From Neoconidiobolus thromboides FSU 785 (lineage: Eukaryota > Entomophthoromycota > Entomophthoromycetes > Entomophthorales > Neoconidiobolaceae), in NCBI GenBank assembly GCA_025603075.1, contig MU626264.1, forward strand, positions 1-64,000: a stretch of DNA of 64,000 nucleotides, given 5' to 3'. Both the position numbers and the translations under genes were made by a program. Shown piece after piece: positions 31,741 to 44,400 of this stretch (the stretch's first letter is position 1; each line of letters begins with the position of its first letter). The notes beneath the pieces were generated by a model that saw nothing but the letters and a program-made list of their open reading frames with translations, was not told the origin of the DNA and ran no database searches.

Positions 31741-33499
31741 ACACTTTTATGATTACTTTCGTATTTAGCTAATAACTTAAATTAAATTGAGTACAAAATT
31801 AAATAATGCTTTTAATATTAAACATTTGAACTATGGATATGACAATATAAGTTAAACACTTAATCCATTTAATTATAATGTCACATCTTTAGTTATTTAT
31901 AAAGACTTCTTAAGTACAAATATTGAAAAATTTCCAAAATATCATAAACAATACTTTTATCTCTTTTAAGGTTGGATATATTAATACTGTATTGTAAAAT
32001 TATATTATATTGACGATTTAAAAAATTAATTAAATATATCAATATCAAATCGTTCGCTTTCTTAAACTACATTAAGGTTCTTTATACCAATAATCGTATA
32101 ACAAATTGATTTCAAATAGCATCTAGGGCAATTAACTTCATTATCCCTTTTTAAACTAACAACTTTAAAATACTAGTTAATTTTTCTATAGAATGATTAA
32201 AATCAATTTACTATAGCCTATTCAGCTATGTTACTATTCATAAAATATAATTGTTTCTAACTGTTCTGTTTAAAACAAAGCTGCTATTAAAAAAATAATT
32301 TAAGTGTATATTTTTCCATATAATTCAATGTACTTATGAATTAAATGCTACTATGTAATTAGTAAAACTGTAACTAGATGACACTATTTAATTTAAAAAA
32401 CCATCAATTATGTAAAAAAAAACGTTTAAAGTATTTTTAATGACAATATTAGTTTTTTACATCCTTGAAAGAATACATGCTTTGGCTTCATTTAAATAGG
32501 TAAAACTTTAGATGCCATGTCAGCTTGAAAATCTAATAAAAGCAATAGCTTGCTTTATAAAACAAATACTTATATTAATAAGGTAGGATTTGCAAATATA
32601 TAAAATATATTATTTGAAACTCCTTTTAACTTAATTTAAATCCCATTTCTTTCATTACAACTGTTAAATTCAATCGTATAAAACTAATCATTCATTTTTG
32701 AAATAAATTTTATATTAAACTGTAAATCAGAATGGTAGTATGTATAATTATAAAAATCCGGAACAACATTGCATAATTGAACTTAACTGTATATAGCTCT
32801 TAAAGTTCGATTGTGTAGCTATTCGCAAAATTTCTATAGCTACTACTTGTTTAGGTAGTTTTTTGTAAGTTACTGCTTAGAAATCAGCTGACCTGATTGA
32901 AATTTATAGAGCTAATGGAAAAGATTTTTTATAGATAAATATAATCTGGTATATTATCACTTTGATTGTTGTTGCTGGCGTCTTGTGCCTATATTAATAA
33001 TATCAATAACTGCTTATTACAAATATATTAAAATAAGAAATATTGTATAATTTCAAATAAATAAGAAATTCTTTCATAAATTAATATAGTAAGTGATTTG
33101 CTGGTGATAGAAATGATTGGCTTGAACATCATCAAATAAAATAGTTCATATACGCCAATGATTAGGGTTAAGGTACGTTTATTGATTGGAATTGATAAAT
33201 CATTTTAATCTAGTGGTAAATTACTCACCACCTCTAATTTAATAGTATAAAGCAACCTATCAGTTAAAATTACTGTAGAGTTGATAAAAACCAGTCAATT
33301 TATAAATAGCACTTTTATTAAAATATGACAAAAAACTCTTTAATTTAAACTATCACTTGAATTTAAACCAACTTCAGCTTACTCCTCGAGTTTAAAAAGT
33401 ATCTATACATTGTACAATTTAACTTTAAAAGTTGCAACAAGATGGACAATTTCAACTAACCACATTTTACTACGCAAATTAGCCATCGAATTTACAATA

Positions 33500-33910
33500 G
33501 TCATCCTTAATCTTAAAGATCTTTATTAATGAGATGATCAAAATTCCCATGAAAGATAAATTTTACAATAAGTTTGGAACAGTATTTGATTTGAAATAAA
33601 CATCCCTAGATATTCATACCATTAATGATGAAATAGTACAGCGTTAAATGTATTTATATATTTGGTCAAGAACTTCCATTATTCTCGATAGAAAGCCAAT
33701 AATCTCGAATATATGACTAACCAATTGATTGAATTTTCTAGCATATTGTAGAAATAGTTGCAAAATTTCAAATAAAAAGCAACCTCTCTTGCAAATAATA
33801 TATTTAAAGATATTTTGCAAAAATTAATCAGTTTTGAGGATGAATCTGAATTTGCTTTAAGTCAAACCCAAAGTTTAAAATATGTTTCAACTTCAACGAT
33901 CCGCTTTTAA
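33500..33910 (+). pseudogene. Coding-like relic, unidentified
   Basis: Protein-like blocks in shifting frames with at least three stops (see the surrounding intergenic entry). No domain recognised; limits approximate. Confidence 0.25.
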
Positions 33911-34460
33911 AGTGACAATTTAATTTTTTTTAGTGAATGCAGCATAAATTAACTAGGATTTTTTTGCAGTTCATATATAACACCAACATGTTAGCAATGA
34001 TGGTTTTCATCGGCTTTTATTTTTTCTGTTAAAAAAGTAGATTTTAACCAAATGCCCTAATATTTTTGAGTTTTCCCGTAAAAAGCTAGCTTATTTTATC
34101 ACATTAAGCAAAAGCCGGAACATTGCAACTATAAATATAACTTAAATCAATAAGCCTAGAATTCATCATTACGATTTACTAATATAATGCTTTATCATAG
34201 TTTTTAATATTAGAATATAACTATATGGGCGCCAAACTTTATGGCTATGCTTAGTTGTAATGATTTTGACTTATATTTAAATTTTTATCTTTATGTCTTA
34301 ATTTTAATTTAATAAACCTAATTTAAGATATAAGTTTGCTCTGGATTTACTTTTTTTCAATTTGTTATACTAAGCAAATCCAAACACTTTAAAATTACTT
34401 GCAAAATTTACTAAAAAGGAGCTAAAATCGAACAAGTGCGTCATAAATGTGCGCAGTTAG

Positions 34461-34468
34461 TATATAAA
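34461..34468 (+). promoter_or_regulatory. TATA box of the gene at 34514
   Basis: TATATAAA 53 bases before the ATG at 34514. Confidence 0.45.
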
Positions 34469-34513
34469 GGATTTGAAATTATAGTTTGATTTTAATTTAT
34501 TTTTTTTTCTATA

Positions 34514-36172
34514 ATGTCAGTGAATTTTGAGGATGGAGAACTAGCGCCAATATATCTTTCTAAATATAAAATGGAGTTAATTGAAAAGTATCTTGAAGAT
34601 CAAATAAGACTAATACCTGCTTCGAATTTCTCAACACCAGCAATTACATCAGAAGCAGCTTCATCACCAAGGACAACACCAATTCCTGAGCCCAAATTAG
34701 AACTTTCACAACTAAATCAAACTCCAATACAAAACAGCTATTCAGAAATCTATCGTACATTTGCTTTACCACTAATTTATAACATGGATTCTACAGAAGA
34801 CAGGTAATTTATTTTAAAGATTTAAAAATGATTAATTTAAATTTATCAAGATCAATATCTCAAAAATCGCAAGGTTTAATTTTTAGCGTGGGAATGTAAT
34901 AATGTTTTCTCATAGAGTTTATTTAGGTTTAGTATTGATCGACCATGAATGTAATTACTTACCCCCTATAAAAGAAGCTTTAAAGGATGATCCAAATGAA
35001 CATCTTACAAATAAAAGCGCACGCTACTCAAATAATCAAGGAATAGAAAGGGAACTTTCTAAAAACAATAACATCAATAACAACAAGCCTGTAAGCATAT
35101 TGAGCTCTTTTTACTACGAGCCAGAAAATAGGATACCAAATAAACGTCATTTACTAATAAAGGAGCTAGAAGAGCCAAAAATGATATCAAAAAGGAAGAT
35201 AGATGAGAAGAAACAAAAACGTAGTATGATTCCTCAGGTACCAGACGAATTTAAATACCCTCTTGGCTAAGTGTTTAATGCTACTTTTCTAGTTTATTTC
35301 AAATAAGCTTTCAAATCATCGCATAATAGTAAATATTTAATTTAATTTAGTGACTTAACGTAATAATTATTGGCTTTTTAGCTTCCTAAGCTTGAAAGAA
35401 CTAGGCCTTCAGATATAGTGCGCAAAAAATTCGACAATTTTAATTTTTCAGAGAAAGAGTTTCTTGGTTTAAATAAAGAACAAAGAAGATTAAAAATTTA
35501 TAAGATATTGGATAATGATTCTATGAAAGACTTTGGAGCATCATCAACATCAAGAGCTACAGTGCTAAAAAAATCAAAATTCTTTAATGCTGATAATAAA
35601 ATACTTGATCAAGAGGAAGGTAACAAAAATTTTAATGATTAGCATTTTAATATAACAGATTTTAAAGAAAATACCCCAACTTCAAAACGTTCAAAAAATA
35701 ATGATAAACAAAATAATGTGACTTCGTCAATAAAGGATAATCCGTCAGGTAAGATTAAATCAAGAGATCAAATATACCAAGATTTACTATTAGGACCTTC
35801 AACTTATTTAGAAGGTAGTGTATAATTTTTAAAATAATATGTTGTTAATTTCTTTAGTTCAATCTCAAGAAGAGCTGGATCATGCATATTCATCTCAAAA
35901 CAAGCATATCAATTTGATTCCACAATTTGACAAAAACAACTATCTTGTCTCATTTAACCCTAGTTACAAAATCAAGTATGTAAATCAACTTTTTTAGCTA
36001 TCTATATATTAAATATGTTAGGGATAATATTCTGAGGAACGGAAATAAGGAATACTCTGATAAAGAAACAAATAATGATCTAAACAATTTTGAACAGTTC
36101 CAAGGAAAAATACAACAACCTTCTAAACATATTCTAGGCAATCTTTATGATATAGAAAAGATATGGCGGTAA
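34514..36172 (+). CDS. Unrecognised nuclear-type protein (424 aa, 6 exons)
   Basis: Exons 34514-34803, 34916-35237, 35382-35619, 35659-35814, 35858-35975, 36022-36172. Introns of 39-144 bp are GT-AG. For intron 1 the nearer acceptor (34886) would cause a stop, so 34915 is used; the second intron is inferred from frame continuity. The protein starts MSVNFEDGELAPIYL, with a helical segment (SKYKMELIEKYLEDQIRL), a Pro/Ser/Thr-rich stretch, a conserved-looking core (YLGLVLIDHECNYLPPIKEA), Lys/Arg-rich basic patches (KRKIDEKKQKRS; SKRSKNNDKQ) that could be nuclear signals, and a C-terminus ending LGNLYDIEKIWR. No signal peptide or membrane span. I do not recognise the family. Continuous frame across five introns supports a real gene. 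Confidence 0.7.
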
Positions 36173-37151
36173 CTTTTTGATGACTAAATTTTATGTAAAG
36201 TATAATAAACAGTTTTGCTATATATACGCTATATATTTTTAAGTCTATTATAGTATATAATTACTTTAAAATTAAGCAAAAGAATTATAGTCAGTTTACA
36301 GTGTAGCTTCTACTACACAACAACCAAACCCAACCAAAGTTGAATTGTGCATATAGCCGCTTGAGTAGTGGTACTTTGTATTACAATTAAAAATAATTCT
36401 TTTTTAATGATGGAATAAAGAGTAGCTAAAGAGTTTTACTTGAAGCAGGATGAGTCATAGTATTCATGGTTATTGGATTATTATTTTTAAAACCAAATGT
36501 TATTCAGTTTCAGAAATTTGAGTAATAACACCTATTCTGTAGTAATATATATTAACACATTGTTGCGAAATGTATTAATACCTTTTTTTAAATTATGGCT
36601 GATATGAATTTCTATCATGCAACTAGTTTTAACTAATCATTCAATCTTAAGGAGTTGTTGGATTAATTTGATTAGTTAAGGCTCTTTTAGCATAGCTTAA
36701 GTTAAAATTCTGGTAAACAAAAGATTATCTACTTTTTAAGTGTTAATAATTTGTTTATTAGTAATCTTTTCAGCTTTTTTATATAGATTGGGTTATTCTA
36801 ATTCGAGATAGAAATTGTAATTTTTGCCTCAAAGCCTAATCTTTATTTGATTATTCTTTAGATGAAATTGATAAATAAAGAGTACATGTCATGTTATTAA
36901 CATTGATTATATTAAATGGTTGATAAAAATACCATTAAGAATACAATATACAAGTTAAATTCATTTATTAATCAAGATAGTAATAAATCTATTTTATAAT
37001 AATATAAAATTTTAAAAAATAATACAGATAAAAAAGAACCTTTTAATCATTGAAAAATCAAAAGTATAAAATTAATAAAATGCTTAGGTAAGAATAATAA
37101 AAGTTGAACTGAGTTAAATAAACATGAGCAATAAAGCAAAGCCTAATACCA
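36173..37151. other. Intergenic stretch, nothing recognised
   Basis: About 980 bases between converging genes, A+T-rich, no repeat copy, coding signal or RNA gene seen. Confidence 0.5.
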
Positions 37152-38471
37152 TCAATATTGAACTTTAGGTGTACTTCCACTATCTGAAATTTCATTAGGG
37201 TAACTCGATTTATCACTACTATTTGTTATATCATGTGATAGATCCCTTATTGTTGAGTTATTAGATCTTTGTTCTTCAGCTTCAATAACGGTAGGTGATT
37301 CTACTATTGAATTCGTTTCATTGGTTGCTTCATTATTATTATTATCATTATTATTATTTTCTCTTGCTTCACTTTGTTCTTGTTGAGATTGAGCTTGCGC
37401 CTGTTCTTGCTCCAATAAACTTGCTCTAATTGCTTCCATTACCATGAGTTCTTCCAAATCCACTCCCATACTTTGCATTGTTAAAAAGTAATCTGAGTAT
37501 GCACTATCCCCAGAACGTTGTCTACGACCTGGCCTTAAACTCAAAAATCTTCCTGGGTGAATTAACATTGGTTGCCTTAAGTCTAAGTTAATATTTCGGA
37601 TTGGTTCAGGTCTTAACTCTTCTACATAAAAAAATTAAAATGTTAGTAAATGCTTGGTAAACTATAGCTCTAACAATAAAAAAGAACTACTTACCAATTC
37701 TTAAAGGAATTGCTTTTTTATGCGATGTTATTAACTTATTTGAGTTTTGGGACTAAAAAAATACAGTCAATCAATGAATTAGATATAAATTATATTCTTA
37801 CGTTATTAGGCATCAACACTGGGTTTTCATATGCACAATATAAAAAGGAAAAATCTTCTTTTGCACAAAAAGGACAACTAAATGGATAACATGATTAATT
37901 ATTTATAGTAAAGTGATCATAGTAGTTTACTCTGGTGGTGTATTGCTTCCTACTTTACTTTTAATTTGAATAAGGCACTCAGTACAGATAGGTTGGTCAC
38001 AGCAGTTTGAATAATTGATATTTATAGGATAAATCTAAATAATAGAGATAAGTAAAAACATAAGAATAGCTAAAATGATAAAAACAAGCAATATGTATTT
38101 ATGAAATATTAAAGTAAAAGTAAACTTACCAAAAAGCAAATAGGACACTCCAAACTTTGGTTATAAAACGCTTCCAAGTTATCCTTACTATTTTCCCTTT
38201 CTTTTTTATTACTGGAGCTTAACTTAATACTTAAATTTTTATTTGAACTTGTTTCATTGTTATTTTTACCATTGTTGTTATTCAAATCTTTTAACTCAGA
38301 TAAATCATTTAAGCCTTTATAGAATGGTGCCATTTTACGAGCCAAGATCCATTTTTTTAATAGTTTAACATCATAGTCTAATATATCTTTATTATTGTAG
38401 ATACCATACGGCTCCAATTTACCAAAATCGATTCTCTCTTCTCCTTTGTTTTTACCTTGATTGTTACCCAT
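37152..38471 (-). CDS. SIP5: SIP5-family zinc-finger protein (349 aa, 5 exons)
   Basis: Exons (minus): 38471-38130, 38034-37931, 37877-37802, 37752-37695, 37621-37152; introns 49-95 bp, GT-AG, frame kept. Starts MGNNQGK, a possible N-myristoylation site as in other SIP5 proteins. The family block DILDYDVKLLKKWILARKMAPFYKGL (split over residues about 30-55) is followed by a low-complexity linker. Next is a RING-like cysteine set: LECPICFL, INYSNCCDQPICTECLIQIK, then PDCPFCAKEDF spread over exons 1-3. The C-terminus has acidic, Gln- and Asn-rich tracts (EQEQAQAQSQQEQ, polyN). Yeast SIP5 was found as a partner of Snf1 and Reg1 in glucose signalling; that role here is inference. The block order matches the fungal family well. 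Start is the first ATG and gives the MGN leader. Confidence 0.85.
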
Positions 38472-41400
38472 CCTAATTTTATTAAATTGTTTATTTTTTT
38501 AAAGAATAGATGATTTTATTATAAAAAAATTAGAATGTTTCCCTTAACTTTTCCAATCACTTTGATCTCTTTTTTTTTATTCTTTTATGTTTTCCCCCTA
38601 TGAATTGGGTTGGGTTTCAACCAATGATATCTCATTATTCTGAGGCTTAAACAAATCATTGGGTTATTATTAAGCATTTAAGCTGTTCTTTAATCCCCCA
38701 CTTTTTAGCAACTAATACCTATTGAAAATTAAATTGCCAATATTTTATGAGTATATGGAGATTTATTAAGTTAGATTTATTGACAACTAATTTATAAACA
38801 ACCTTCTATTTATATATCAACACACTTTTAGTTCTAATTTCACCTTATTGTTAAAAGTACCTCCTCTTAAAAGTTATATTCTTTTATTCAAATTTGTATT
38901 ACTAATATCAATTTCAAAAATTTAATCTTTGATTATATTGATAATGATTAGAAAAAATCTCAAGTTCCACTTATAATTTAGAGCCACTTGTTATAAATGT
39001 TGAATTTTATTAAAGTAACAACCAAATTTAAGCTACTTCAAATAATGTCCTTAATTGAGGCTTTAATTAAAAGTCAATATAGGTTATATTTTTAATATAT
39101 TAAATTTATGTATTAAATTTTATACTATTATTAACTTTATACAAAAGTATCCACAACTACGCTTTTATTAATCTGATATGGGTGAATTTAAAAGCTTAAT
39201 CAATAATGTGACTATTTTTGTTCAATTTGACAGTTTAAATATTTTAAAATTAAGAAAGAGTGATTGTGGAGTGCAGTTTTCTATTCGGTCTGTTTTATTT
39301 AACTGTCATATTTTTCTCAACAATTTTGGGTAAAAAATATAACGTTTAATATAAAATAAAGTGAGTTTTTTATTTCAAATAAATTTAATGCTTTGATCAA
39401 CCCTTAAAGAGAGAACAAGATATGAGGATGTTTTTGTGTTTAAGAATTTTACTGGTAATTTTTTCGCTCAAATAGTGCTTAAAAGATCGAAAAAGAATGA
39501 AACAAAAAAACACTTCCGTATTTTATTTTATTTAATTAGGCTTACCTTACTATTTTTTTAACATCAAAACTAGTGCTTAAGTTCAACTTTGGGTATATGT
39601 TTATTTACATGTAAAAAGTCATAAATTTAAATGATTTAATATGAATAATTTATATTTTACCACAATATTAGAAATAATATTAATTGTAAGTCTTTTCAAA
39701 AGTTAATGTTGACTATAAGTTTCCTTTTAAAAATAATTTTACACCATTTTTATGAGCTATATTATTTATAACTTTTAATAAGTTTTCATAGGTAATGTAA
39801 ATAAAAATAGAAAATTAGAATGTTGTTATTCCATTAAAACACACTTAAATTATAGTAATAAAATAATTTAAACTTCTACCATACAAATTTATAAAGAAGA
39901 AGTGTTAATAAAACTACTAAATATATAGTCATACTTCTAAACAATTAATCTTTCTCTTCAATTACTATATTAAATTTAGCTTTTTAGTTTATTTCCAAAT
40001 ATTAACTGTCCCTAATTAATTCTAATATTAAATTTTAGCCCCTCTTTTTAACCTAGTAAAGTTATCCTTTAATCGAATTTTAGTCCCAACCTTTATAAAA
40101 ATAATCAAAAAGTGTACAGTTATTTTATCCCTATTGAGAATTATTTAGCTAGTAGTTTCAAAAATTAATCATTTAAATATCGGATTTTTTATAGTACATT
40201 TGTTATGTTTTATCAAATTTTAGCATCAATATTACTTCTAAATAAATTTAAAATAATTCCAAAAGTGATGAATCACCTATATTCTAAGACTCAAAAACAA
40301 TTAGACACTAGATCACTATGAAAATTCAATGTAGTGTTAAAAATAAGCCTATTTTTAGTTAGAGAATTTAATGAAATAATTTAATATTCAAGTTCTAAAA
40401 AAGATAGTTTAAATATTCTAAGGGGGATTGTATTCAACTGTTATTACTCTCATGTTGTAAGTCGATACTAGAATTCCATAGCTTTGATATTACGTTTTGT
40501 TTTCTATATAACAATATTCCAAAATTAAAGCTCAATGATGATATTTTACTATTCATTTCAACCTGATAAAAGTTTTCTAATTAAAGTCATAAAGAATATT
40601 CCAACTCGTTATGGATTGTGATTAAGCAAATTGAGATTAAAAACCAGGACTAAAATATAAGAATCATTCTTTAGAATGGAAATAAAATATAGAATGGGCA
40701 TTTTACATTTCATATTACCTAATTCTAAAAATAGAAAAAAGACACCATGAGTAAATTTTCAAATACAAAGGTAAAATGCCCAACTCGTTATTTAGATAGG
40801 TAGTATTTTATCATACAAAAATTAGATTTAATGGGCTTGAGTTAGGAAAGTAAAATAACGTTTCTTTACATTGAAATGGAAAAAGGGGTTAGTTTTCATT
40901 ATATAGACTAATATATTGAATATTAAGCTTTGGTTATCTTTTGTAGTTGCTATATAAAATTAAGCTATAGTGTAAAGTGTTTGTTGTCAACAAATCTATG
41001 AAAACTAATACAATAACTGATTATGCCATCTTCAATTGCTATCCAATAAAAGTTATTAGTTATACTAAATTCATAAAAGCACTAGTTAAATATGATAAAA
41101 AGTAAAAAAGATTAATTCAGTATGATTGGTGGTAAAGAAATGAAATTCAAATTAAGCCAATTAGAGTGAATTAACTAAAGTAATGAAAAACTCAAGTCAA
41201 ACATTTTTAGAGATTATAGTGAATAATATAGCAAAACTTAATTTATAAATAAATATAAAAAAAATAAAACTTAATAAAAAAATGAATAATAAAAAAATAA
41301 ACAAATCAAATTGAACGATTCTTATAAAATTATTCATAAAAAATTTAATAAGGCTAAGTTCATATAATTACTTTTTTATTAAAAAAAAAGGTGGATTGAA

Positions 41401-41490
41401 ATTTTTTAATATTCACATTATTATAAACTTTCATAGATATATATACAAATATAATAGTCATATTATTTTTTAATTTAATAATTAAAAATA
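38472..41490. other. Long intergenic stretch with one MITE
   Basis: Very A+T-rich 3 kb between divergent genes. One MITE at 39419. A small inverted pair GGGCATTTTAC / GTAAAATGCCC (about 40695 and 40771) is present. No coding signal found. Confidence 0.5.
39419..39521 (+). mobile_element. MITE family 1, copy 14
   Basis: GATATGAGGATGTTTTTGTG at the left, AAAAAAACACTTCCGTAT at the right; centre CGCTCAAATAGTGCTTAAAAG. Confidence 0.75.
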
Positions 41491-44400
41491 ATGCCTGATC
41501 AATTTAAAGAGAATGAGGGTAATAGGTAAGTAATTCAATTACTATTTTTAAATTTCAATACATTAATTAAGCAAATTTCAGTTCTACAAACAACTCCCGT
41601 ACTCGTTCAACAAGAAATCGAAGTAAAGTGCTAAATTATAAGGTAATATACATAATTGCTACGATTTTAGTATCAAGCTAATAGTCTTTATTAGGAAAAA
41701 GGCGAATCGGATTCGGATATATTAACTTCTGAGTCTCGACCCGAGTCACCTGTTAAGACGGAATATACTGTCACTAAACCTAAGAAAGTTACTAAGTATA
41801 AAATGGTACCATATCAACCGGTTCAAATACCTTTTGGATTTGGAGATAAAGAGATTGAGTCGTTATTATCTTATCGTGTTAATGAAGGTCAAGAAGAAGC
41901 GTTAGTCAAATTTAAATATACCAGTTATCATCATTTAGAATGGTTAGGTCGAGAATATATAGAAGACATTATGCCCCAAGGGAAACATCGATTTAAAAAA
42001 TTAAAACAAAATTATGAGTTCAATAATGAACAATATGATGAAGGGTTTAATTTAAGTTATTTAGAAATTGATCGAGTAATTGATGAAGGAGAAATCACAG
42101 ATGATGAAGAAGAAGATGGCTTATGTGTTTATGGGTTAGTTAAATGGGAAGGTTTACCATATGAAAATAGTACCTGGGAAAAAGTGAGTAAGATTCGAGA
42201 ATTAGATAATGAAAAATATGAATTATTTATTCATCGACAAGAACATCCAGGTAATGAGATATTACCTTTAGTTTCTAGACCAATTAAAGAAAAATTTGAA
42301 AAATTAATCGAAAGCCCCAAATTTAAAAATGAAAATTGTTTAAGAGATTATCAACTAGAAGGCTTAAATTGGTTAACTTATTGTTGGTATAATCATAGAT
42401 CAAGCATTATGGCAGATGAAATGGGATTAGGTAAAACTGTACAATCAGTTTCATTTATTTATCATATTTATCGTACTTGTAAAATTCGTGGTCCATTTTT
42501 AATTGTAGCTCCATTATCTACAATACCTCATTGGGAAAGAGAATTTAAAGCATGGACTGATCTAAATGTAGTTGTTTATCACGGTAGTAGCACTTCAAGA
42601 AATATAATTGTCGATTCAGAATTTTATTATAAAGATGAAGAAGGTGGTAGATTATCGGAATTGTACAAAATGGAAGTATTGATTACTACTTATGAAATGA
42701 TATTAAGTGGAGCAGCTCAATTAAGTCCTATATTTTGGAGAGTTGGTGTATTTGATGAGGCTCATCGATTAAAAAATCGTAATTCTAAAGTATTAGAAAT
42801 ATTAAGAAATTATAATATTGAACACCGAGTTTTATTAACTGGTACTCCCTTACAAAACTCCGTTTCTGAATTATTTAGTTTACTTAATTTCTTGGAACCA
42901 ACTAGATTTTCAAATGAAAAACAATTTTTAGAGGAATTTGGAGATCTTAAATCTTCAGCTGAAGTAGCTGAATTACAGGAACTGTTAAAACCAATAATGT
43001 TAAGAAGATTTAAAGAAGATGTTGAAAAATCAATACCATCTAAAGAAGAAACAGTTGTTGAAGTTGAATTAACTAACGTACAAAAGAAATGGTATCGAGC
43101 TATATTAGAAAGAAATTTTACTTACATTCGACGTGGTGGTAAAGGAGAAGGACCTAGTTTAAACAATATAATGATGGAATTGAGAAAATGTTGTAATCAT
43201 CCTTTTTTAATTAAAGGAGCAGAAGAATTAATTGTAAAAGAACAAGAAGAAAAAGGAAGTCAATCATTAATGCAAACAATGATACAATCTTCTGGTAAAT
43301 TAGTATTGTTAGATAAATTACTGCCTAAATTAAAAGCTAATGGTCATAAAGTATTAATATTTTCTCAAATGACTAAAGTTTTGGATTTATTAGCCGAATA
43401 TTTGCATTATAGAAATTATGAAACAGAACGTATTGATGGAGGTGTACAATCATCTGAACGTCAAATTGCTATTGATCGATTTACTACATCTTCAACCTCT
43501 TTTACTTTTTTATTATGTACAAGAGCAGGTGGTGTTGGTATTAATTTAACAGCAGCAGATACAGTTATTATATTTGATAGTGATTGGAATCCACAAAATG
43601 ATTTACAAGCACAAGCGAGGGTTCATCGTATCGGTCAAACAAAGCCCGTTAAAATTTATCGATTATTATGTGCTAATACTTATGAAAGGCAAATGTTTGA
43701 TCGAGCTAACCTCAAATTAGGCTTAGATAAAGCAGTTATGCAAAAAATGGATGGGTATAGTGATACTGCTTCTTCTTCTACAGGATTAAGTAAAAAAGAA
43801 GTAGATGATTTATTGAAATTAGGAGCATATGGTGCTTTATTAGACGATACAGAAAGTAGTAAATTCCATGAAGAAGATATTGATAGCATATTAGAAAGAC
43901 GTAGTACAGTCATTAAATATGGTAGTAATGAAAAAGGGTCTGCATTTTCTAAAGCTAGTTTTTCTACTTTTGATGAAGAGAAAACTGATTTGAATGACCC
44001 TGATTTTTGGGATAAGTGGGCAACTAAAGCGGAAATTGATTTAGAACAACTAAATGAAAAAAATCCATTAATTTTAGATGAACCAAGAACTAGAAAGAGA
44101 ACTAAAAGATTTGAATATTTAGAAAACAATAATAATAATAAAGACTCAAAGACTATAATAGATGAGGATTCTCAAGATGAATTTATTGAAGATAAATCAA
44201 AAGGACCAAGATTTTGGACTGCTTCTGGTCGAGCTAAATTAGAAAGAAAATTGATGATTTATGGATTATCCAATTGGGAGAAATTAAGCGCATGCTTTAC
44301 TCGACGTAATTTACCCGATCTTAGAGCATGTGTACACCATCTTATACGTTCTATGTTAAAAATGGTAAGAAGCGGAAATAATGAAAGTAAAGATTTTGAA

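Larger units (their letters stand above)
30830..34513. other. Long gene-poor stretch
   Basis: Two MITE copies (31235, 31646). Around 33500-33910 several plus-strand blocks look coded (FINEMIKIPMKDKFYNKFG; DILQKLISFEDESEFALSQT) but with stops (TAG, TAG, TAA) and frame changes, so a decayed gene or element of unknown type. Otherwise A+T-rich spacer. A TATA box for the next gene is at 34461. Confidence 0.45.

Noticed and set aside
34887-34901. Acceptor TTTTTAG at 34886 for intron 1 of the 34514 gene
   Set aside because: Using it causes a stop five codons later; the acceptor at 34915 keeps frame.
40690-40785. Inverted pair GGGCATTTTAC / GTAAAATGCCC
   Set aside because: Only 11 bases and single copy here; probably chance or a minor hairpin.
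43680-44129. 149-codon minus-strand ORF inside the remodeler
   Set aside because: Antisense shadow of the CHD gene; no introns, motif or promoter of its own.
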